DNA of 64,000 bases from Adiantum capillus-veneris (Eukaryota > Streptophyta > Polypodiopsida > Polypodiales > Pteridaceae): positions 69,576,676 through 69,640,675 of the forward strand of contig CM043969.1 in NCBI GenBank assembly GCA_014529385.2, in the 5' to 3' direction. A model generated the notes under the pieces. That model did not search any database and had not been told where the DNA came from. It saw only the letters and a list, made by a program, of their open reading frames with translations. The position numbers were made by a program, and so were the translations under genes. Shown here piece after piece: positions 24,686-37,482 of the stretch (positions are counted from its first letter, which is position 1; each line of letters opens with the position of its first letter).

Positions 24686-27600
24686 CGCTCGTTAGGTCTT
24701 TGCTGGCTCTCCAAATCTTGTCGAAGGGGGTGGCTCTTCTTCTTTGTGCTGAATCTTGGTTCATAGTTCTCTCCATTTATGTTGGGTGTGGAGACTTTTT
24801 CTCCAGTAACCCGATGACTCTTATATCCTTTATCTACTCTTTGAGCAACGTCGCTTTGTGAGAGAGAGGACTGCTGACGTGGCTCGTCGTACATTCTGCT
24901 GACATGGTGTGCTGTCTATACAATGACCTGGTAGACTGACACCGTGAGCTGTACGGACGGACTGATGGCGTGACAAGCTGTTTGGACAGTCGTAGGGATT
25001 GATGGGCCTAGTGCTTGCAGGACAGTGTTGTAAACTTTGGTAGCTTTGGGGCCCCCTAGACGTATTAAATAAAGGCTAGGGTGCCAATTGTTTACTAGAT
25101 TGTGTGAGTGGGCTCATAGAACGACTGCAATCACGATTGTTCTTGAACATACCAAGAAATACTGCAAGGGGCACCTCTTGAGGGGAGAATGCTTTGAGAG
25201 GTGAACTCTGCGTGCTGAGGTGCAATTGTTCACTCATATAACAAGGAATACGGCAAGGGGCCCGTGTTAGGGGAATGCCTTGAGAGGTAAATTGTGCCCC
25301 TTTGTGCCTAGACTTGAGTGTTATCTAGAGTTGAGTTTGCTATTATTGCAGTGATTCACAAGTGGCAAGTTGGCTTCATTTTAACCAAACATTCAGTCTC
25401 CCAAAGCCATCAACAAAAAAAGGAACTCCTCAAGGAGATAGGGAGCTTCCACGCAGTAGGGATCTAATGGTATTTGACGATCCTTCTTGCACTTAAAGTC
25501 TCTCTACTAGGAGATAGAGGGCGTCCATGCATGAGGATCTGATAGTATTTGACGGTCCTTCTTGCACTGAAAGAGGAGTGAAGGCCCGGGAGAGTTCTCA
25601 AACGACAAAGCACTCATACTATATTTCCCCTCCTTGGAGGATAAGTTCTTGAAGAAGAAGAGGCAAAACCTCAAGAAGACAAGTATTTTTCTCGGTGATA
25701 ATCTCACCCTCTCGCAGGTGGCGAGAGATTACAGCAGCAAGGGAGAAGGGAAAATAGCCTTCTGGAGAGATGGTTGGGTGGTGGTTGTACTACATGACGG
25801 TGTGAGACCTATGAGACCATACTGAAGATGGCATGGGAGCAGAGTACCAAGGGAAGTAGTAGTATTATTCAGAGACGGAATATAGATGCCACATGGGATG
25901 GGATATAGATGGGAGGGAGCTTGGCGGATTGAGATGAGATATGAGTATGGGAGCAGAGGACCAAGGGAAGTAGTAGTATTATTCGGAGAGGAGCGATTGC
26001 CACTTCTACACATTGTACGAAGAGATGATCATGCTAGATACATGTGGGTGAGGCTGAGAACCGACATAGGCTGATTTTTATACATTGCCATATGCTACTT
26101 TCCCCCCAAAACATCAATCTATGCCAGGGTCTAGAGGGCATTCACCTTTCTCTATCCTATACAATGACATATGGGAGTTTTTCAGGGATGGTGATATCAT
26201 CCTACTAGGGGACTTCAATGCTCGGACGTGCAATGCTCAGACAGTCTTCTATGACACTTTAGAGGAGATGCTTAGAGAGCTGGATGTAGGAGATTTGGGG
26301 CTTGACAAACATTCACAGGATAGAGAGTAGAGAGAGTATGGGAGACATCTCACGAAGATGGAAACTACACATGGTCCGGCTATACTTAATGGCCTACAAC
26401 GTTTTCCTAGAGCGGCCGGTTTCACATGCTTTCCACACAGGCGTGGGGCCAGCACAATGGACTATGTCATGGAACAACCGAGCTTCATCCCTTGCCTTCA
26501 AGATTTCATAGTAGGACCCAGACCAGTGGGTATAGCAGTGGATCATGCTCTCTTGACACTTTCCATCTCCTTTCAGTATAGTACAGGGAGGACACATACC
26601 CGCTATACATTTACACCAAAGGCCGACTGCTTATGTAGAGGAGATCTATAGTTGTCTATGAACAACAGCCAAGCGAGGACTCTCAGTGGAGGAGATCATC
26701 ACTTTACTGACCGAGACATTGCATGATGCAGTAGCAGAGGCATACCCACACACTCAGCTTGATCAGAGACTCCGTTCTAGGAGCATGCCTCAAAATAGTT
26801 GCATAATCACAAGGGACGCGTCAGGGGACGGGGCTGGATTTGTAGTGTAAAAAAGAGGGCTGGACGGAAAAGTGGGACAGGAAGCCCAAAAATGGGCGTC
26901 CCCTGTGACTATGAACAGTTGGTATGACGAGGTGTAGAGATATGGGAGCACGGCATTAGAGGGATCTTCTCGTAGGGGTCATCAATCACAGACACTCTCG
27001 GATAGCCTTCTAGCGCCTTGTGCGACGGAAGAAGCGAGCGTTCCTAGCTCATATGGAGTGAGACTTATATCAGTTGTTCTTGAGTAGAGACTCAAAAGAG
27101 GCATGTCGTTTCTTTCATGAGCACTTCCCTCCCCCCAGTGATTACTTCCCCTAATGTGTAGGACATCCTTATATACGGTCCATGGAGAGACACCCATTCT
27201 GGATCCTCTTGAGCCCTAGCCATCTACAAGTACCTTCTTTACCACTGAGATGGTAAAGATGGCCATTGACAGGATGAGGACCAGGAGGGCATAGGTGTGC
27301 CATTGGTTAGATACGAACATCTTCACACCAGCTTGAGGTTGAGACTGGTAGATTCATAGGGATACCAGCAGGCTGCAGCTAGGAGGATATGCCGCCTATG
27401 CCATACAAAGCCAGAGATGGAGTTGCATTATATATGTTGGTACACGAGATACAGGGTCGCTTCCACTGTATATTCAGAGAAGGCTTCGGACCCTTCTCCA
27501 GAGTCATGAGCTATTAGGACCAGAGATGTCTTGGACTATATCTACTTGAGTTACACAAACACAGAGATAGTTTACTGAGGAGATCTGGAGAGAGACGATC

Positions 27601-30600
27601 GGAGAGACAGATTACTGTTTCTTCACACCAGACACTAGACAGATAGAGGAGCAGCCACCAATGCAAAGCTCAGCTCATACTCACACCCATGGTACTCTCA
27701 TTGACCGAGCATTGGAGCTAGGGAGATTGAGATGCCCATGACTGAGGAGAGGAGCTTCACGGCATCGATGGAGATTACAACAGAGGATCCGAGGGATACT
27801 ATCTTGACATCTAGAGTATAGATGAGGATGGATTCATCACCCATTATATCACCCTCTTGTATTGGGCACCCGGTCATTTTGGCCTTTTGAAGATGTTAAT
27901 ATAACATTTCATATCATTTCTACATGCTCTAAGATAATGTCATTCTGCCTAAAATTAGGTTTAAACCTTGCTTGATTGGCTGGCAGCTCTTCGCTGCAAT
28001 CACAGACTGAGAGGGTCTTGTCATAGGGTGTCAAATCATACAGTATGGTTGTTTATCCCGCTAGACCAAGCAAAAAGGATTTTTTTCCCTTTTGTTCCTG
28101 AATTACTTGAGCTTTTCTAGCCATTTCTGTAATGTGTCAAGTGTTTGTAAGTATCTTGTAGCCAATGCATGAATGCTTGCTTACTAACTTATCAAGGATT
28201 GTTCCTGTTCTGAATTATATGAAGCTCACAGTATTCTTGTAAGGCATTCAAGCGGTTTAAGGTTGTAGATAGAAATGAAATGTTGATCGTCTTGACTCTG
28301 TGTTATTATCAGGAAATTGGGTTTGATTACTTGCGAGATAATATAAGTCAGCAAAAGGAAGCTCAAGTACTACGATGGTGCTCTTTCTGCTTTCTATACG
28401 TGATTTTGTTCTATATACGAGGTGTTCCGCTTTATTAGCCAAATAAAAGTTCTTTGATACAGGCCAAGGCCCTTCAACTATGCTATTGTTGATGAGGTGG
28501 ATTCTGTGCTCATTGATGAGGGACGAAACCCCTTGATTATTAGCACCACAGTTAAGCGTCCTGCTGTTTCTCTTTTCTGTTTCTGAAGTGCAACTTGAAC
28601 GATGCTTAATAGCGATTGTATTTTCTTTATGCATGAACTTCCATTGCAGTCTAGCAAGGATGTTGTCAGGTTTCCTGTTGCTGCTAAAGTAGCAGAGTTG
28701 CTAGTACGAAAACAGGTGAGAGCTGACCCCCCCCCCCCCTCCCTCAAACCCACACACACACACAAAAAAAAAAAACAAGAGAAGAGAATAAAATTGTGCA
28801 CACGTGCATGCATGCAGACTAACACAAATTTTGCTGTCTGTAGTGGTGGTCTATCTTTTTTGTGCGTGTCATTCTCCCATTTCTATTGAACTTTTTTGCA
28901 ACATAATGTTTTAATATTTAATTAATGTGGTTGTTCGTGCTGGTACAGACCAATACTGGCATTGACGTCAGAGCAACGTTAAACTTTAGTATGTTGTTTA
29001 ACAATTTTGCAGCATTATACAACACAGCCTATGGAGAAGAGTGTGGAGCTCACTGAGGAAGGCATAACTGCTGCAGAGCTTGCTTTGGATACAGATGATC
29101 TTTGGAGTGAGAAAGATCCTTGGGCCAGGTACTCACAGATGGTGCTAATACATTCTTTCCCTTCAAAGAGGGCAAGTGTTATATCTGGACCTTATTGTTT
29201 GTTTCCTCAATCAAGTAAACATAGTTGAAAAGTAGTAAGATGCATGTTTACTTTGCCTTGTTTATGTATGACAGATTTGTTGTGTCTGCTCTTTGTGCCA
29301 AAGAATTTTATCAGCGTGATGTAGATTATATTGTCAAGGATGGTGCTGTACAGATTGTTGATGAGGTATTTCTTTTGGTTTTCTTTCCCAAGAAAGTACC
29401 TCCTAAATGGGAGTAAAATGAAAGGTTCAACTTTGTATTTCCCTAAAGAATGTCAGCATGCAGATCCATAGCTGAATTTTTTTACTTATTGCAGTTTACG
29501 GGACGAGTTGTTGAGAATAGAAGATGGTCAGATGGTCTTCATCAATCTGTTGAAGCAAAAGAAGGCGTTGAGATTCGGGTATAGAAATAACAAAGGTTCT
29601 GCCCTAGAAAAGGGGAAATATAGCTGCTTTAATGAAGGCGTTCTGTTACAGGAAGAGACGGTTGTTGCCGCACAAATTACGAACCAATCTTTATACAGGC
29701 TGTACTCTAAAACTTCTGGCATGACAGGTACAGCAAAAACGGAGGTAAACAGAAAATGTGCCTTCATGCAAGCAACGTGAAAAGTATTCTAATTGTTTCA
29801 CATCATATTTTTCCTTGTCAGTGTCTAATTTTTAGGTAAGAGGCACACTTGAAGATGTTCTGGGCAAAGGTTTAGAGCACAAGTTGATAAAGATACGGTC
29901 AACATAATGCCTGTAAAATTGATTTCTGACTTTTTCTGCCAGGAGAAAGAGTTCTTAAGCATCTTTCAAATGCCTGTGGTAGAGGTTCCAACCAACTTAC
30001 CAAATATCAGAGTCGATCTTCCACTTCAACTTTATCCAGTATGTAGTATTTTCTTGTCATTATTTCATTTCTTGTTTTCTTGTTGCTTTCTTTTAAGGCC
30101 AGAAAAAAACTGAGGAATCATGGTTTTGTGTAGACCATGGAAGGAAAATGGCTTGGGGTGAGGGAAGAGGTATTACAAATGTATCAACATGGACGACCAG
30201 TACTTGTGGGAACAACCAGGTCCGTCCTTGCAGCTACCATGTTTCCATCATTTTGATTTGATGTATCTTTGTGATCGAGACTCAACTATATCGTAGCGTT
30301 TCTTATTATCAATTAATTAAAAGATGAGGTGGTGAATCCTCCATATAAATGAGAATTTGTTCTATGTACTTGTTTTTTACTGAGTCTGCAACCCTCACTA
30401 TGTACTTGTAGTTTAGGCCTATTTGGGAGACTTTTCAATTAGGGATTGTTGTTTCTGCGCATTTGTTGAGACTTTATATGCTTGAGACTTGAGACTTTTC
30501 CTCACTGGATAGTCTATGTGGATTTGACACATGCCTCCTTTTCTCTCAACAATGGGAACTGGAGAACCATATGAAGAAACATTAGGCCGTATCAGATCTG

Positions 30601-33600
30601 TCACCAAAAACTTGCTCAATTGTTTCAGGTATCCCTTTATTAAGTTGGTCTAATGGATGTTTTGTGAAGGGTACTCTAGTCATGCTCTGAGGCTGCATCT
30701 ACAATGGTAATTCTTATGTGCCTGTCTTCAGAATTATATTTACTTAATCTAGATGTACATATAATAACCAACTTAGAAACACCTCGCCAGTGGTCTTGCT
30801 ATCTTGCCCTGTTTGCTCTAGCAGAGGCCCACTACCATCCCCTTTAGCTGCCGCCATCTGTTTTCACTTTTGTGCCCTGCTCCCTTTGTACCTTTCATGT
30901 TGCCTGGTGTTGCCCTGTGGCTGCTTCCGTCATCTCCACCACCGCTACCACCTGCCCCATCTCATCTTCGTTTCTCATGTCTCTTCCCAATGAGCTTGGC
31001 TGGTGTGGCGAGATGTACTGTAGCAGTGAGGTCCACTGCCCACATCAGTATTTCTCCTTTTGAGAGGCTGGGGTGCAGAGGTTTCTTGCACGCAGGGCCA
31101 TAAAAAAGTGAACTTTTTGTGAGCTTTTTGGGATTTTTGAGGATTAACAGGCAATGGAGAAGTCTTGACTTTTGATATGAAAGCAAAGATTGTCAGGACG
31201 GTATTTGTAAATTCTCTCAGAGAGCTCCTGTTGCCAGATCAATTGGATGCTCTCATACACGTTGCGAGGTCAGGGATTGGCTTAAGTCAACCCCGACCAT
31301 CACAGATGGAAGCATTGAAGGGATTGTCTGATGGGAAGAGGCATTGTGCTGTTTGTTTATCTTCACTTGAGTGTGCCTTTGCCTTGATGGCGGGATTTCC
31401 ACTTGATCCTGGTGAATGAATATGTGGCCCTACGGTATGAAGATTTTGATGCTGCTCGCTTTATAAATAGATGATAGGTACACTGCTTTTAAGTTATCTT
31501 TTGGATGGTTACGAGAAACGTTTGGGGTGCTTCAGTAGTTAGTGTCAATTTTGGCATCTTTTACATGCTGTATTCAGCTTGAGTCACGTGTCCCTTCCAT
31601 CAAGGCGGCGGTGGCTCCCTCCATGGAGTCTCAAAGGCTCAAGAGTATCTGATGTGAGCAAGAGAGAGCAGTTTGCTGAGGATTTTGGTTACAAACAGAC
31701 CAATGAATGTTTAAGATGCAACATGATGGACCACCTTGTGAAAGCTATCACGAGGAGCATGATAGAAAGAAAGAAAGAAAGAAAGAAAGATTTTTAACGT
31801 CTATGTCAGGCCGAAATCGGCCTATGAGACAAATCAAATGTACATGGTGTGTATGTCATCCGTCTATCGGAAAGACAAATAAAACAAAAGTGATACAAAA
31901 CTGAACTGAATGTAGGTAGTGGAGTATCTGAGGAGGGATGGAGCTCTATCTCTAGGGGTATATGCATGTCTATGTGCTCAATGTAGTACAATCATGGGAA
32001 TGCATCAAGCTATCTAGCTCCATCCTGTACTAATGGGGGGATGTAAGATGTGGTACATGGGCGGGGCTGGTGCCAAGGCTACCCGGATGAAAGCTGTCGG
32101 GTTGGCCCTCATCTGAGCTACTCGCTCCTCAGTGGCACGGCGCTCCCGGGCTCGGATCTCCTCGATCTGTCGGTGGTGGGAGCTCGCGCCCCTGTAGCCT
32201 GTGACTCGTGGTCGCCGTCTAGCTCGGCTCACCTCCGCCTGTGGGAGTGTCACTCCCCTCTGAGTGTCTGGTGAGGGAGGGGCGGCAATCCTCTGAAAGA
32301 AGTCTGTGAGCTGCGACTGTCTCCCCTCTGTCTGTGTAGCTGTGTGTGGCTGTAGTAGTGTGTCCCGATGGCTCTGTATCTCTAGTAAGAAACGTCCGAG
32401 CTGTCTCTGATCTCGAGAGTCCATGATCTCTCGGAGAGTGGGCTGTCCTCTGAATAAGGCCTCATACCTGCCTCTGATCTCAGTGTATGCTCTGCATCTA
32501 CATACAAAGTGCTCCTCACTCTCCACCTCCTCTGTGCAGGCTCTGCAGACTCGCTCCTCCCTGGGAACACCAATATGTCTCCCGATCTCAATCTCTAACC
32601 TGTGTGAAGCCACTCTCAGCTGACCAATCGCCACCCGTGAGCTATGTGGCATATATGTGTCCATATAGCGTGGTCTCTGTATGAACCCCCCAGACAATAT
32701 GGTGAGAAACTGGTCTCTGTAATCTGACATCCTCGTCCCCAAGCCGGGTGACTCCCAGACTCTCCTAGTGTATAGCTGCCACAGATCCTGTCTCAATACC
32801 AAGTTCCTCTCACTGCGAGAGAGGTGAACATATGGTGAGTGGGGGTCGTACTGGAATGGTGGTAGGCTCTCCATGTCAAGACCGTGTCCCTCAAACCATG
32901 CTCTGACCTGTGAGTACCATGCTCTCTCATGCCCACTCTCTGTTAGCTGTATAGCTGCCTCAAATGCTCTACGAGTAAGTCTGTCAGGAGGTAGCTCTCT
33001 CATCCTCTGGATGAAGCAGACTGTCTGGAATAGTGCCTCTACAACCATAGGTGGTGTGGCGAGCTCGGCTCTAATAATGTCATGTGGCACTGTCTTCTTG
33101 CTGCGGAGCAAGCGTGAGATCATACATACCTGTGGCCTCTCAAGCTGTGTCCACTGGTCAGCTGTCAATCCTGGTGCCCATACTGCCGCCGAGTACATCA
33201 GGGCCGGGGTGACTAAGGTGTCGAAAAGCCACCCCTTCGTGCGGGGCTCCTGAAAGTGTGCCTGGTGGCATCTCCGCTCTAGCATGGTCAGAGCTGCATA
33301 TCCTCGGGTGAGCCTGTCAGCAGCAGCCTGCCTCATAGTGAAGGGTCCTGGTAGGCTGGTGAATGTGATGCCAAGGTAGACATAGGAGGTGACTACATCA
33401 ACCTGTCCTCCTGCTGCTGTGAAGGTGGCAGCGCTCCTTACTGCACTGGATGTGTGAAAGATCATAACCTTGGTTTTGCCAAGGTTCACAGTCAACCCCC
33501 TGTGTGTGCTGAATTCGTCCAAGGCCTCAAGATGGCGTTGCAAGCCCTCGGGTGACTCTGAAATCAACACAATATCATCAGCATATAACATGATGTGGAC

Positions 33601-36600
33601 CGGAGTACCTGCCAAGTCGCTCCCCTCTCCCCCTGCTCGCAGTATGTAGTCGGAGATCTCGTCGATGTAGAGCCCAAAGAGTGTCGGGGAGAGTGGGCAT
33701 CCTTGCTTAACACCAATGGTGCTAGCAATGGTCTGTGAAAAACCGCCTGGGCAACGAACTCGACCCGTCACCCTCTCGTAGAGAGCATATATGGCCAAAA
33801 TCATCTCTGTTGGTACCCCAATGCTGTGAAGGCGCTGGAAGAGTCTCTCGCGTGGGACTGTGTCAAAGGCCTTGCGGAAATCCACAAAGCAGCAGTAAAG
33901 CCTCTTCTTCCGCGCCTTTGCCCCATCAATGAGGCAGCGCAGAACGAAGATGTGATCAGTGGTGGAGAAAGCTCGTCTGAAACCTGCCTGGCCTGGGGCT
34001 CGTAAACCCTCGGTCTCTGCGTAGCAGCTGAGCTGTGCCTCAAGTACTGCTCCATATAGCTTGGCCATCGTGTGGCCAATCATGATAGTCCTGTAGTTCC
34101 CTGGGTCCAGGGTGTCGCCAGATTTGTGGATAGGCACTATGGTGTGCTGTGTCCACTCCTCTGGGAAGCCCTCCCCTATAGCCCGGTTGAAGACATGTGC
34201 AATCAACGGGGCTATAGTGGAGGCCGCATAAATGATGTGCTCACTCTGTAATCCAGTATGGTCAGCTGATCGTCTGTGCTGCATGCGGCGTATGGCCCTC
34301 TCTACCATCTCTGCTGTAAAGAAGGAGGAGCACGTGGGGCGTGGCTCGTGTGGCTGTGGGATAGGAGGCTGCCCTGGCACCTCCTAAAGTCGCTCTGCAT
34401 AATCATGCCATATCTGTGGATCCTCAATAGCTGTGAGCCAGCAGCTGATGGTTATATTGTGTCGTTGAAATTGTCTTTATTTGTGCTTCTGACACTGAAT
34501 TTCACAGTCTTCAGGGTGATAAAGTTTTCTCTTAAAGAAAAGAGTAGCTAGAAGTGGCTTGGATGATTGAAAGGAGTTTAAAAAAGAATCGCTCTGTCCA
34601 TTGTGATAAAGATATACCAGGGGGTTGTGAGGTTGCATAAGGATAGAGGGCATATAAGAGGGACGGGGGTGATTGCCGGGAGAGCGGCTCCTATGCTTCT
34701 GGTAGGTTGCGGTCAATTGAAATAGGCAGGGGTTATATAAGATATGAATGCAAATGCCTAGGATTCATGCATAGGTTGCATTTGTAAAGGTGCTCAGACT
34801 TACGTAACAGGACGCTCTAGTTGTTTTTATTGAGCTCCAATTAAAAGGGTAAACTTTGAAAGTTGTATGTCAAGTTCATTGTTGTTCTTGTCTGTAAAGC
34901 CTTTGTGATTGCTGTTGCATCCATAATTTTGCAGTGTTGAGCAGTCAGAAATACTTTCTGAACTTTTAAAGGAGATTGGACTTTTGCATAATGTTTTGAA
35001 TGCTCGACCGAAGGTAAGGCTGTTGTATCCTAGATATTGAGTCTAGAAACATGGATACTTTATTTACAAGACTCCTTTCATATCAGGTCCTTGTAGAGTA
35101 CTAATGTTGCTTCAATTCTTAATAGTATGCAGCCAGGGAGGCAGAAATTGTTGCCCAGGCTGGAAGGAAACGGGCCATTACTATCTCCACAAATATGGCT
35201 GGTAGAGGAACTGATATCATTCTTGGAGGAAATCCAGAAGTAAGCTGTGAACCCTGTGTAAAGTTTACTCTAGGTTTGCTGTTTGACATGGATATTTGCC
35301 TGTACAGATGCTTGCCAAAGAAGCTATTGAAGAAATGGTTCTCCCAATGTTGACAAAAGAGGCTGTTGGTGCTGTGGCTGCTGCTCCGTCCATTGTAGGT
35401 GACAGTGCTTTGTTTTAACACATTGCATAAATTTTCTACTCTTATTAGCTGTACAACTGGCTTTGTTGTACAGGCATTCTCAAGGGTTAGATTTAGTCCA
35501 GCAAGCCGTGCTAAACTTGCTAAAGCAGCTGTGACAGGTGCGGACACCAGTGTCTCTTGAATGGTGATGGGTGGTCTTAATGAAAATCCTTGTTAACTTG
35601 TGTTCTGGAATAGCCAAGTATGTTGTTGGGAAAGGTGGCGAGAATTTGAATTACACTGAGGCAAAAAGGAAGGTTGCCTCGTTCTTAGACCTTCCACTTC
35701 AAAAGACCGAGCAGGAGCTGGAGATAATGGCTGGCTGTCAAGGGGCAGAAACTATTACTTTGGGTGCTGCTGTTGCGGTTGCATATCTCTCAGTTTTGAA
35801 AGATTGTCAAGCCCATTGCGTCAAGGAAGGTGACGAAGTGAAGGCAGTTGGTGGTCTGCATGTAATTGGGACATCTTTGCACGAATCCCGGCGAATTGAT
35901 AATCAGGTGAGGTTCTATGGTGCATGGGAAACGTGACTAGTGCTCCAACTTCACATTAGGAGGCATTGTTTTTTATGGTTTTGTCAAGTGAGCATTGGGC
36001 ATGCAGCTTCGAGGAAGAGCTGGTAGACAAGGTGATCCAGGCTCAACAAGATTTATGATAAGGTCTTTTCTCCATCTTCCTCAAGTTTTATGATTATGTT
36101 CGTAGAAGGATGTATGTGAGTCCTCTTCAGGTGCAAAGCCTGTAGATGGAGCTTAGTCCCTCTTGTGACTCAAAGACCAAGACAATATCATCAGCATATA
36201 GCATAATGTGAACTGGAGCACCTACTAGATCCACGCCTGTGCCTCTTGCGTGAAGAATGTACTCTGATATTTTGTCGATTTAGAGGCCAAACAGAGTAGG
36301 TGAGCTTGGGTTACCCTTGCTTCACACGAATTGTGCTAGCAATGGGCTCTGAGGTGCCTTCTGGACAGCGTACTCGGTCTTTCACCTCAAAGAGAGAGTA
36401 GATCCCCCAAATTATTTCTAATGGCACACCAATTGTCTGCAAGCGCTAGAAGAGTCTTGTGGGACTATGTTGAAGGCTTTGGGGAAATCCACAGAGCAGC
36501 AATATGGCCGCCTCTCTGCCCCTTTGCTTGATCAATCAAGCAACACAGAGTGAGTATACGTTTGGCTCGTCTGAAACCGGCGTCTCTTGTGGCTTGTAGG

Positions 36601-37437
36601 CCCTCACTCTTTGCATATGAGCTCAACTGGGCCTCCAGCACAGCTCCAAAGATTTTGGCGAATTTATGGACAATCATGATGGTCAGGAGTTGCGTGGGTC
36701 AACAGTGTCTCTAAACTTGTGAATAGGCACATTGTTGTGCCAAGTAGACTCTGCTGGGGAGTCCTTTGCTAGTCTCTATTAAAGAGCAAGGCAATGAATG
36801 GTGTGAGGGTGCATATGAGGTACTCACTCTCCATGCTTGTGTGATCTGCGGAGCGGCCATGCTCTATGCGAGACAGATAGCCCCTTCCACCATGTGGCTG
36901 TAAAGAAGGTGGATGTGGCCAAACTTGGAGGCTTTGGAATCGTTGGCTGTCCAGGTATCTGATAGAGTCTTTGTGCGTAGTCCTGGCATCTTTGGGGGCA
37001 ACCATTGGGGTCAATGGGCAGGGATCCGTAGTTGGCCCCATGCCACGGCTAAGTCACGGGTCATGAGTAGGTGATACAACTCTAGTCCTAGGGCTCCTCA
37101 AACTCCTGCTTTTTACGGTGTCAGAAAGCCTCTTGCTCAATGATCTCATCTAGTGTGTATACGGAGTCGTCTATAGAGCTCTCGGCACTGGTCATCATAC
37201 CATCTGTTCTGGGGTACAGTCCCAGAGCATGTAGTGCTACCTGAGTGAGTACGGTGTGGGAAGGTGCTGAGGGTTGGTGTCTCTCCAAGTGCTGCTGAGG
37301 GGTCTAGCTGGTAAATTCCATAAAAGACATGTTGAGTGTACATTTTAGACATGTCATGTGAGAAATATATGGTGGTGTGTCATGTTCTCTCTGGTCTCAT
37401 AGGTCACTTTGGTCTTTTGAAGATGTAATATAACATT

Positions 37438-37482
<45 letters not shown>

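Larger units (their letters stand above)
25600..27926 (+). mobile_element. LINE copy lacking its entire reverse transcriptase
   Basis: Begins in the end of ORF1 ([20 protein letters not shown]) and passes through endonuclease pieces ([42 protein letters not shown]). At 27300 it jumps from the pre-RT block (...DRMRTRRA) straight into the thumb/knuckle block (CAIG...[14 protein letters not shown] equivalent, frame-broken). It ends with the stem-loop at about 27870-27926. Many stops; an old internal-deletion copy. Confidence 0.8.

Noticed and set aside
24525-24894. Minus-strand frames rich in Glu-Arg repeats
   Set aside because: They are translations of the (CT)n/(GA)n microsatellite, as are similar frames at 17330-17776, 38853-39119, 43303-43506 and 59576-59952.
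3469-36062. Bacterial origin suggested by SecA motifs
   Set aside because: The SecA coding sequence is split by many AG/GT introns and has plant SECA2 features; this is the nuclear gene for a chloroplast protein.
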